Shown here in pieces: positions 1-6,598 of a stretch of DNA of 36,221 nucleotides. This DNA comes from Ruminococcaceae bacterium UBA3329. GTDB lineage: Bacteria; Bacillota; Clostridia; Oscillospirales; Acutalibacteraceae. The position numbers were made by a program, and so were the translations under genes. Numbering within the stretch: position 1 is the stretch's first letter; the number at the start of each line of letters is the position of its first letter. The DNA lies in contig DERX01000019.1 in assembly GCA_002361875.1 (NCBI GenBank), forward strand, positions 491-36,711, in the 5' to 3' direction. The notes under the pieces were generated by a model. That model ran no database searches. It was not told the DNA's origin and saw only the letters and a program-made list of their open reading frames with translations.

Positions 1-1
1 T

Positions 2-859
2 AAACAAAAAGCTATTTTAGTTGATGAAAACTTAAAAGCAAAATTCTCCGGCTCATTCGGCAAAAAAATCATAATTGCTGTTGTAGTTTTGCTCGCAGTT
101 GCAATTATTGCCGCAAACTGCATAACAATTGTCGATGCAGGCCACACGGGCGTTGTCGTTACACTCGGTAAGGTAAACGACGGCGTTTTGCAAGAGGGTA
201 TTCACGTAAAAGCGCCGTTTGTTCAGGAGGTTGTAAAAATCGACAACAGAATCACAAAGCTTTAGGTGCAGACCGAGGCTTTCTCAAAGGACTTGCAGAC
301 AGTTACAACAACTCTTGCAATTAACTACCGTGTTGACACAAGTAAATCCTACAGCATTTACAAAAACATAGGCGCTGATTATGAAACCGTGCTTGTAACC
401 CCCGCTGTTAATGAGGTTCTCAAAGCTACCACGGCAAAGTACACCGCCGAAGAAAGCGTTACAAACCGTGCGCTGATTTCGGATGGACTTGTTGAAGGTC
501 TTAACGAAAAGCTCAACAGCATCGGTCTTTATGTTACAGACGTTAACATAATAAACTTCGATTTCTCCGAGGCGTTTATCAATGCTATTGAGGAAAAACA
601 GGTTGCACAGCAAAAGTTGCTTAAATCCGAAACAGACAAGCAGACCGCTATTATCAATGCCGAGGCAAACGCAGAAACCATCAGAATTACCGCTGAGGCA
701 GAGGCAAAAGCAAATAAGATTATTAACGACTCACTCAGCAAAAACGTCATTGAATACAACAAGGTTGAAAAGTGGAACGGAGAGCTTCCCAAAGTTACGG
801 GCAGCAGCGGCAGTCTTGTAAGCTTTGATTCACTGACAGACGAACAGTCTAAAGACTAA
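2..859 (+). pseudogene. Prohibitin/SPFH (band 7) family membrane protein, 5' partial, interrupted by in-frame TAG
   Basis: One reading frame runs from the left edge to the TAA at 857-859 and encodes a prohibitin-like protein. It has a single N-terminal transmembrane segment (about 66-130), then the SPFH start (DAGHTGVVVTLGKV) and the family stretch KIDNRITKL-x-VQTEAFSKDLQTV. The x is a TAG at 263-265 where prohibitins normally carry Glu, so one GAG-to-TAG change explains it. The C-terminal part is intact, with the Ala/Glu-rich helical region typical of SPFH proteins (EKQVAQQKLLKSETDKQ onward). Such proteins form membrane-associated oligomers that scaffold lipid microdomains or regulate FtsH-type proteases. 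The GTG at 266 has no ribosome binding site and would give a domain lacking its membrane anchor, so I do not treat it as a real start. The true start lies upstream of the window. Alternatives are an assembly error, a strain-specific nonsense mutation, or amber suppression. Confidence 0.85.
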
Positions 860-870
860 CTCAAAAAACG

Positions 871-899
871 AACCCTCGCACTAAAAAGCGAGGGTTTCC
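871..899. terminator. Hairpin terminator after the prohibitin gene
   Basis: A 9-bp perfect stem pairs AACCCTCGC (871-879) with GCGAGGGTT (888-896) around an 8-nt A-rich loop. The T-rich tail on the plus strand is weak. It lies between convergent genes and may serve both directions. Confidence 0.6.
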
Positions 900-940
900 A
901 TTTTAATAATATAAAATTTCAAAAGGTCTGACAAAAAAAT

Positions 941-3007
941 TTAAACAAATGTCCAAACGGCTGTGTCCTCGGCGCCGTTACTTGCGCTTGCAGTGACGGT
1001 GTTTTTTTCTTTTTTGAGTGTTATTTTGCGGAAAATAAAAATATGATTTTGGCGGTTTTGACTGTTCTTTTTAGTCTTTATTTCCCTGCCGTTAAGGTAA
1101 AGCGTAACGCTGTCGGCATTTGAATAAATCTTAATATCAATTTTCGGATTTTCTCTTTCCGTGAACCGTTTTGAAGTTATATAAACAACCGGTTCACGGC
1201 TCCAGTAGGACTTATAGATGAAAAATGCGTCTTTTCTCGTCTGCCTGTCGTATGTAACAAGACCCTTGTCGTTCATTCCGGGCATTCCGCCCTCTTTTCT
1301 TATATCGACCGCAAAATCAAACATGTTCCACACAAAGCTTCCCCAAACCTTATTTGCGGAGGGTGACATAAAATATTTCAAAGCGTGCTCGTGGACAATT
1401 GCCGCCCACTCCTCGGAATGAAACTCGCAGGTGGTGTCTTTCGGCTGTTTTGGTCTATCAGTGTGGTGTAATATGTTTGCTCCTGCGCCGTATTCGGAAA
1501 CTGCCATACATCTGTTTTTGTCGGAACGGCGGTAAAAATTATACTGCAAGCGGAACATTTTGGCACTGCCCCAGTACCAGCCGGGGTAAATGTTACAGCC
1601 CTTGATGTCCGATTTCCACTGTCCGCCGTAGGTATGATTTATCGCCATTGCAGAATATCTTGTACTGTCAAGGCTGTGAATTAGACTGTCAAGCTCCACC
1701 ATCATATCAGCCGCTGTATCGCCGTATTTCTGCATTATTTCGTTTGACATACTCCAACAGAAAATCGACGGGCGGTGGCACTGCTGTAAAATAAGCTCTG
1801 TCATTTGCTGTTTTGCATTTTGAAGAAGTCGCTCCGTAATTTTACTGTCCTTTGTATCCGTGGGCAAAGGGGATTCCTTTAATCCGCCGATGTGGTCAAC
1901 AAACGGAATTTCAGCCCATACAAGCAAGCCGAATTTATCGCAAAGCTCATAAAAATGCGGATGGTGCGGATAGTGAGCAAGGCGTATTGCATTTGCGCCC
2001 ATTTCATAAATCATACCGAAATCTTCGTCGTGCTCATTATATGTAATTGCGTTGCCCATATTTTTTCTGTCTTGGTGGCGGTTAACGCCTCGCAACGGGT
2101 ACTGCCTGCCGTTGAGGAAAAATCCCTTTTTAGAATCAATTTTAAAGTAACGAAAGCCGATATATTTTGTTACCGTATCGACCATATTTCCGTTTTCGTC
2201 CAAAAGTGTGCAGGTAAGCTTGTACCTGAACGGCATCTTGCGCCCGTCCCAAAGACGGGGATTTTTAATTTCAAGCTGACCTTCCGCCTTGCCGTCAGTA
2301 ATTTTAACCGTGCTTTCTGCTACGCACTCGCCTTTAGTATCATAAAGCGACGAAATATCGCAATCCGTATATTTTATGTATGGACAGTTATTAAAGCCGC
2401 CGGGAATTGATAGACGAAAATTAACTGTACTGCTTTCACTTTTTCCGGAAATATCAGCCTTAATATTAATCTTTGCTATATCCTTTAATGTTTCGTCATT
2501 GTTATATGAAATTTTTATCCCGTCACTGCCGCAGCTGTCAAGAGCAAAATGAAGCTCATCGGTAAAAATTAAATTAACCTCTCTGTAAATGCCGCCGAAA
2601 AATGTAAAATCTGCCTCCAAGGGGATAACATCGGGAAAAGGCGAGTTGTCCGCACTAACAAGGATTGTGTTTTCACCGTCAACTAAAGCATCGGTAATGT
2701 CAAATCTGAAAAGCGTGTAGCCGCCCCTGTGCTCACCGATATGAACACCGTTTACATAGATATTTGCAACAGAATTTACACCGTAAAACTCGAGAAAGCA
2801 ATGCCGCAAATCTTTTTTTACTGTTATTTTCTTTTGATAAAAGCCTTTTCCTCGCTTATAGTCATTTCCGCCGTCCTGACCGTCAAGGTTGTTCCATGTG
2901 TGCGGCAAATTCACCTTTTCAGCATCCTGCTTCTCAAAATCCGTATTGCAGTCTGCATTGCTGTAAATAAACAGCCAGTCATTGTTAAGCGAAATAAATT
3001 CCTTCAT
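941..3007 (-). CDS. Glycoside hydrolase family 2 enzyme (beta-galactosidase or beta-glucuronidase type)
   Basis: A 688-residue protein with the GH2 order: N-terminal jelly-roll sugar-binding domain (about 1-160), immunoglobulin-like domain (about 170-300), then a TIM barrel and a short C-terminal beta region. The acid/base Glu is E423 in SMSNE and the nucleophile is E505 in SEYGAG. RGVNRHQD and RLAHYPHHPHFYELCD are family landmarks. There is no signal peptide, so it is cytoplasmic and would cleave imported disaccharides or glycosides. An N-x-K triad (N579-D580-K581) aligns with the carboxylate-recognition motif of beta-glucuronidases, but GH2 galactosidases can also carry NDKGLVT here, so specificity is open. 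The start is supported by AGAGG just upstream. It is the last gene of an operon behind a GPH symporter, which presumably imports its substrate. Confidence 0.93.
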   Translation of the reverse strand: MKEFISLNNDWLFIYSNADCNTDFEKQDAEKVNLPHTWNNLDGQDGGNDYKRGKGFYQKKITVKKDLRHCFLEFYGVNSVANIYVNGVHIGEHRGGYTLFRFDITDALVDGENTILVSADNSPFPDVIPLEADFTFFGGIYREVNLIFTDELHFALDSCGSDGIKISYNNDETLKDIAKINIKADISGKSESSTVNFRLSIPGGFNNCPYIKYTDCDISSLYDTKGECVAESTVKITDGKAEGQLEIKNPRLWDGRKMPFRYKLTCTLLDENGNMVDTVTKYIGFRYFKIDSKKGFFLNGRQYPLRGVNRHQDRKNMGNAITYNEHDEDFGMIYEMGANAIRLAHYPHHPHFYELCDKFGLLVWAEIPFVDHIGGLKESPLPTDTKDSKITERLLQNAKQQMTELILQQCHRPSIFCWSMSNEIMQKYGDTAADMMVELDSLIHSLDSTRYSAMAINHTYGGQWKSDIKGCNIYPGWYWGSAKMFRLQYNFYRRSDKNRCMAVSEYGAGANILHHTDRPKQPKDTTCEFHSEEWAAIVHEHALKYFMSPSANKVWGSFVWNMFDFAVDIRKEGGMPGMNDKGLVTYDRQTRKDAFFIYKSYWSREPVVYITSKRFTERENPKIDIKIYSNADSVTLYLNGREIKTKKNSQNRQNHIFIFRKITLKKEKNTVTASASNGAEDTAVWTFV

Positions 3008-3033
3008 AATATCCTCTTTCTATCAAAAAATTC

Positions 3034-3074
3034 AGTCACCTTTAGTACGGTTTAAAAACATTCCAAAGGTGACT
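3034..3074 (-). other. Intercistronic inverted repeat between symporter and GH2 genes
   Basis: A perfect 10-bp inverted repeat, AGTCACCTTT (3034-3043) and AAAGGTGACT (3065-3074), encloses 21 nt. In the minus-strand mRNA the hairpin sits just after the symporter stop and before the GH2 ribosome binding site, followed by GAATTTTTT. It could stabilise the upstream message, terminate transcription partially, or act as an internal operator. Confidence 0.7.
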
Positions 3075-3090
3075 TTTTAATATAACTTAT

Positions 3091-4581
3091 TTATTCGCTG
3101 ATTTCGAAGCCGTTTGCTTTGCGCTTTTCAGCAAGCTCTTCCTGCATTTGAGTTTTGTATTTACCGGAAATCTTATAGAAGAACATCGGCAGCGAACACA
3201 GCAGAAGGCTGAGTCCCGGTACTACCGAAACGAGCGAGAACATTGCAAAATTCTGCGTTCTTGTAAGCTCGGTTGCCGCCATAACAGTTGTGGAATTGAG
3301 CATTTGGTCAGGCTCAAAGCCTATAGCCATATACATAATAACTATACCGCAGGTTGAAAGAGCCGAGCCTAACTTATTGATAAAGCCCTGGCAAGCCGAG
3401 CCGAGAGCGTTATCTCTGTAGCCTGTTTTAAGCTCCATATAATCAAGGCAGTCATAAATCATCGCTATGGAAATTGTGTTTATAACGCCAAGCGGTATGC
3501 AGGAAATTAAAATGAACGGAATACAAATATAAAGATTAGCCGTGAACCAGCCGATAAGCGTTGTGAATATACTTGCGACAAAGCCTGCAAGGCAGGTTGT
3601 GATTAAAAGCTTTTTATAGTCAAACTTTTTCATAAGCATCGGCATCAAAAGCGTTGCGCCGAACATACCTATAATTGCGCAAACCTGGAATATTGTTTTA
3701 ACTGTTGACACAGACGCCGCAATAGCCGCCGTCTTTTCATCAAGTGTCATTCCGTTAAGGTCAGGACCTATGTAGAACGCATAACGTGCAACATGAATTG
3801 CCGCCGCCTGGACCATATATCTGCCGGAAGAGAGTACACCCATTGCAATAACAAGGAGCAAAGGTTTGCAGCGGAAAATTCTTGAAAGCTGTGAAGAGTC
3901 GCCCTTTTTCTTTTTTACTACTGGCGGAACAGCACGCTCTTTTATATGAAAATAAGAATTTATATACATTACCGTGCCGATAGCGACAACAGCTACGGCA
4001 ATTATTAAATACTGCTTTTTATTGTATTCCTCGGGATTTTCCGTAGAAATGAACTTCGGAAGCAAAAAGCCTGCCGCAAAGAAGAATATTTCGGGAAGCG
4101 CCGAGCCTACGCTGTTCCAAATCTTGCTGAATGAAACAACGGAACTTCTCTCTTCCGGGTCGGGTGTTAAAACATTCGGCAGGCTCCAGAAAGGAACATC
4201 CGCCATAGTGTAAATCATACCCCAAAGCACATAAACTACCGCTGAATAAACCATAAGCTTATTCATTGAAAGATTCGGACTCAAATACATTAAAACCGTT
4301 AAAACGGCTATTGGCGGTGCGGCAAAAACAATGTAAGGCTTAAACTTGCCCCATTTTGTAGTGTGTCTGTCCGCAATTATGCCCATAAGCGGGTCGTTTA
4401 TAGCGTCCCACACTCTTGCAAGGAGCATAAGCATAAGCACAAACATTAAGGGCAGGTGCAGAACATTTACATAGTAGTCGCTGATGTAGCTTGACATCAT
4501 AGCGTAAATCATACCCTGTCCCATTCCGCCTATTGAGAACATCCATAATTCTTTTTTACCGATATATTTTTTCTTTTCCAT
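3091..4581 (-). CDS. GPH-family sugar:cation symporter (MelB/LacS/GusB type MFS transporter)
   Basis: A 496-residue polytopic protein with about 12 hydrophobic segments. It carries GPH family marks: an early D-x-x-x-D-P-x-x-G motif (WDAINDPLMGIIADRH) in the loop region used for cation and sugar coupling, followed by TKWGKFKPYI, and a central positively charged loop (VVKKKKGD). The family couples uptake of galactosides, pentosides or glucuronides to Na+ or H+. No IIA-like regulatory tail is present, unlike LacS. A clear AGGAGGG precedes the ATG. It lies 19 bp downstream of the YhhN-like gene and 83 bp upstream of the GH2 gene, all on the minus strand, so the GH2 enzyme most likely acts on what this protein imports. 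The substrate cannot be read from sequence. Confidence 0.93.
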   Translation of the reverse strand: MEKKKYIGKKELWMFSIGGMGQGMIYAMMSSYISDYYVNVLHLPLMFVLMLMLLARVWDAINDPLMGIIADRHTTKWGKFKPYIVFAAPPIAVLTVLMYLSPNLSMNKLMVYSAVVYVLWGMIYTMADVPFWSLPNVLTPDPEERSSVVSFSKIWNSVGSALPEIFFFAAGFLLPKFISTENPEEYNKKQYLIIAVAVVAIGTVMYINSYFHIKERAVPPVVKKKKGDSSQLSRIFRCKPLLLVIAMGVLSSGRYMVQAAAIHVARYAFYIGPDLNGMTLDEKTAAIAASVSTVKTIFQVCAIIGMFGATLLMPMLMKKFDYKKLLITTCLAGFVASIFTTLIGWFTANLYICIPFILISCIPLGVINTISIAMIYDCLDYMELKTGYRDNALGSACQGFINKLGSALSTCGIVIMYMAIGFEPDQMLNSTTVMAATELTRTQNFAMFSLVSVVPGLSLLLCSLPMFFYKISGKYKTQMQEELAEKRKANGFEISE

Positions 4582-4600
4582 AATTCCCTCCTGTTAAGAA

Positions 4601-5344
4601 TTATTTACAGAAAAGCGGTAACGGCAAAAGCGTTGCCGCTAACGCAAACTGACCTAAATAGTAAAGCGTATGATTTATTACAACATTAGCACCTGTGTTT
4701 CCGCCTTTTTTGAAATATATATTTGATAAAACCAAATCCGAAAGCAAAAACGCCACAGCGCCTATTGACAAAAGAATTGTATTTCTCGAAAAATCGTTTA
4801 CAACCATACTGAAAATCGAAAGGAACGCCGTCATAGCAACAAAGAACGAATAAATCGCAACAATTTTTCTGAATTTGCCGTAATCAAGCTTCATCATCTT
4901 TTCAGTAAGAATTACGCCGACTGCCAAAACCGCTGAAATGATACAGCATATTGCAAAATGCTGAGGCTTTAATGTGTACTGATTGATAATTGCGGCGCAG
5001 AAAAAAACATGCCCCGCCATAAAGCTTATAAACCCTGAATACAGAAAAATTCCGCTGTCTTTTTCGTAGCAGTATTTAAGGTCAAGCCAAATATCGCCTA
5101 AAAGGCTGAAAATAAAGCCCAAAATCATTATAACCCCATACACAAACTGCTTTTTCGGAATCATTTCCTCGCCGTTAATCGAAAAAGCCAGCGATGCAAA
5201 CGCCGTGCCGATAAAGCACATTGACGCCCCCGCCTTGCAGTACATTGCAGGCAGTCCGCCTTTTTTTACACGCAAAATCAAAAATGCAACCGTCGTAAGC
5301 ACACCGACTACAATAACCGCCGGAAAAATGTAGTCCATTACCAT
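4601..5344 (-). CDS. YhhN/TMEM86-like membrane protein (putative lysoplasmalogenase)
   Basis: A hydrophobic protein of 247 residues with about eight membrane segments. Family features are the GDIWLDLK motif after a transmembrane helix, FMAGHVFF, LLSDLVL and the C-terminal HTLYYLGQF, all matching YhhN/TMEM86, whose animal members hydrolyse lysoplasmalogen. The bacterial role is less certain. I place the start at ATG 5344 because AGGAAGGGG lies about 8 nt upstream. The longer frame back to 5446 would start upstream of the promoter at 5396-5424. It is the first gene of the unit with the GPH symporter and GH2 enzyme, an unexpected partner for sugar catabolism. Plasmalogens occur in many anaerobic Clostridia, so a lipid role is plausible. 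Confidence 0.82.
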   Translation of the reverse strand: MVMDYIFPAVIVVGVLTTVAFLILRVKKGGLPAMYCKAGASMCFIGTAFASLAFSINGEEMIPKKQFVYGVIMILGFIFSLLGDIWLDLKYCYEKDSGIFLYSGFISFMAGHVFFCAAIINQYTLKPQHFAICCIISAVLAVGVILTEKMMKLDYGKFRKIVAIYSFFVAMTAFLSIFSMVVNDFSRNTILLSIGAVAFLLSDLVLSNIYFKKGGNTGANVVINHTLYYLGQFALAATLLPLPLFCK

Positions 5345-5395
5345 TAAAATAACCCCTTCCTGATTTCCAAATACAGTCATTTCCCCATAAAAATA

Positions 5396-5434
5396 ATTAT
5401 ACCGATAATTGCAATAAAATACAATTATCAGTAT
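5396..5434 (-). promoter_or_regulatory. Promoter with embedded operator-like inverted repeat for the YhhN-GPH-GH2 operon
   Basis: On the minus strand a -35 TTGTAT (5419-5424) and -10 TATAAT (5396-5401) are separated by 17 bp. Overlapping both, two 13-nt arms (5399-5411 and 5422-5434) form an inverted repeat with one mismatch around a 10-nt spacer. This is the geometry of a repressor site that blocks RNA polymerase. The regulator is not encoded nearby. Confidence 0.75.
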
Positions 5435-5459
5435 AGACAAAATCATATCGCTCTTTTAG

Positions 5460-5636
5460 TCAGTTTTGCTTGCGGACAACCCCGTATTCGTCATCAAGTC
5501 TGTAATACGGGCAATTGTAATCGGGAGACGACAGAAAGCGCACCATTTCATCTTCGTCCAAGGATACATCACAGCAGTATTCTTCCGTTTCGTCATCGTA
5601 ATAATAATTTGCGCACATTTCGCAGTTAGTTGCCAT
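5460..5636 (-). CDS. Small cysteine-rich protein, DUF6472-like (58 aa)
   Basis: An ATG at 5636, preceded by AGAGGTGA, opens a 58-residue frame ending in TGA at 5460-5462. The protein begins MATNCEMCANYYYDDE and contains CxxC (C5, C8), a CC pair, and NCPYYRLDDEY near the end, with many acidic residues. The pattern matches, from memory, a small Clostridia family (DUF6472) and suggests a metal-binding knuckle. No function is known to me. It has its own promoter (-35 TTGATG at 5690-5695 and -10 TAAAAT at 5667-5672 on the minus strand, 17-bp spacing), divergent from the ABC ATPase gene. Confidence 0.82.
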   Translation of the reverse strand: MATNCEMCANYYYDDETEEYCCDVSLDEDEMVRFLSSPDYNCPYYRLDDEYGVVRKQN

Positions 5637-5666
5637 TTAAGTCACCTCTTTGCTCCATATATAATT

Positions 5667-5695
5667 ATTTTAGCATAAAAAATTAACGGCATCAA
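5667..5695 (-). promoter_or_regulatory. Promoter of the DUF6472-like gene
   Basis: Minus strand: -35 TTGATG (5690-5695), 17-bp spacer, -10 TAAAAT (5667-5672). The predicted start lies about 25 nt before the ATG at 5636. Confidence 0.7.
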
Positions 5696-5715
5696 TAAAA
5701 TTAACATTTTATTCA

Positions 5716-5744
5716 TTGACTAACAGGTTTAATTGAATTAAAAT
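5716..5744 (+). promoter_or_regulatory. Promoter of the ABC ATPase gene
   Basis: -35 TTGACT (5716-5721), 17-bp spacer, -10 TAAAAT (5739-5744). It lies 30 bp before the ATG at 5775 and diverges from the preceding promoter. Confidence 0.75.
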
Positions 5745-5774
5745 ATTACCATAACTTTTAAGGTCGGTGAAATT

Positions 5775-6458
5775 ATGAGCCTTGTTGAGGTAAAAGATCT
5801 TTACAAAATATATAACCCCGGTGAAAATGAGGTAAGAGCGCTTGACGGCATTAACCTTACAGTTGAAAAGGGCGAATTTTTGGCTATTGTCGGGCAGTCA
5901 GGTTCAGGCAAATCTACCTTTATGAATATGATAGGACTTCTTGATGTACCCACCTCCGGAACATATCTTCTTGACGGAATTGATGTTTCAAGCATGACCG
6001 ACGATGAGCTTTCCGAAATCCGCAACAAGGAAATCGGGTTTATTTTCCAAGGCTTTAACCTTATTTCAAACCTAAGCGCAATCGAAAATGTTGAACTCCC
6101 GCTTGTTTACAGGGGAATGAAAAAGGAAGAACGGCATAAATTAGCGATTCACGCATTAGAGCGGGTAGGACTTTCACACAGACTTAACCACCTGCCCAAA
6201 CAAATGTCGGGCGGTCAACAGCAAAGAGTTGCAATTGCCAGGGCAGTTGCAGCACGCCCCCCTGTTATTCTTGCTGACGAGCCCACAGGCAACCTTGACA
6301 GCCATTCGGGAGTCGAGGTTATGAAAATCCTTCACGAGCTGCACGAAGAGGGCAGAACAATAATTCTTATAACCCATGACAATGAAATTGCAAAGGAAGC
6401 TCAAAGAGTAATCCGTATTCAGGACGGGCAAATTATTGCAGATTATCTTAATGAATGA
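5775..6458 (+). CDS. ABC transporter ATP-binding protein, LolD/MacB/FtsE class
   Basis: A 227-residue nucleotide-binding domain with all motifs intact: Walker A GQSGSGKST (residues 40-48), Q-loop FQGFNLI, signature MSGGQQQRVAIARA, Walker B VILADEPTGNLD and H-loop LITHD. The EPTGNLDS variant and short length are typical of the MacB/LolD/YknY group, which powers FtsX-like permeases in lipoprotein handling, peptide export or antimicrobial-peptide resistance. Normally the permease gene adjoins. Here the gene is monocistronic: it has its own promoter, and a hairpin at 6511-6540 follows, so the partner must be encoded elsewhere. The start is supported by GGTGA upstream. Confidence 0.95.
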   Translation: MSLVEVKDLYKIYNPGENEVRALDGINLTVEKGEFLAIVGQSGSGKSTFMNMIGLLDVPTSGTYLLDGIDVSSMTDDELSEIRNKEIGFIFQGFNLISNLSAIENVELPLVYRGMKKEERHKLAIHALERVGLSHRLNHLPKQMSGGQQQRVAIARAVAARPPVILADEPTGNLDSHSGVEVMKILHELHEEGRTIILITHDNEIAKEAQRVIRIQDGQIIADYLNE

Positions 6459-6510
6459 GTATTTTGCATAAAGAAAACATCAATTCTTTATGTAATACCG
6501 AGAAATATTA

Positions 6511-6540
6511 AAAACGCCGTTGTTTTTATGGCGTTTTTTT
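6511..6540 (+). terminator. Rho-independent terminator after the ABC ATPase gene
   Basis: The arms AAAACGCC (6511-6518) and GGCGTTTT (6530-6537) form a stem followed by a T-run. Confidence 0.8.
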
Positions 6541-6598
6541 ATTTTTTATGCTATAATATCTAAATATTAAAAAATTATTAAACGCGGAGGGTTATTTT

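Noticed and set aside
266..859. A separate 197-residue gene starting with GTG at 266
   Set aside because: No ribosome binding site precedes it, and the same frame continues upstream of the TAG into an intact prohibitin N-terminus.
1892..2410. 172-codon antisense frame inside the GH2 gene
   Set aside because: It lies opposite the conserved GH2 domains and has no start signals or family resemblance.
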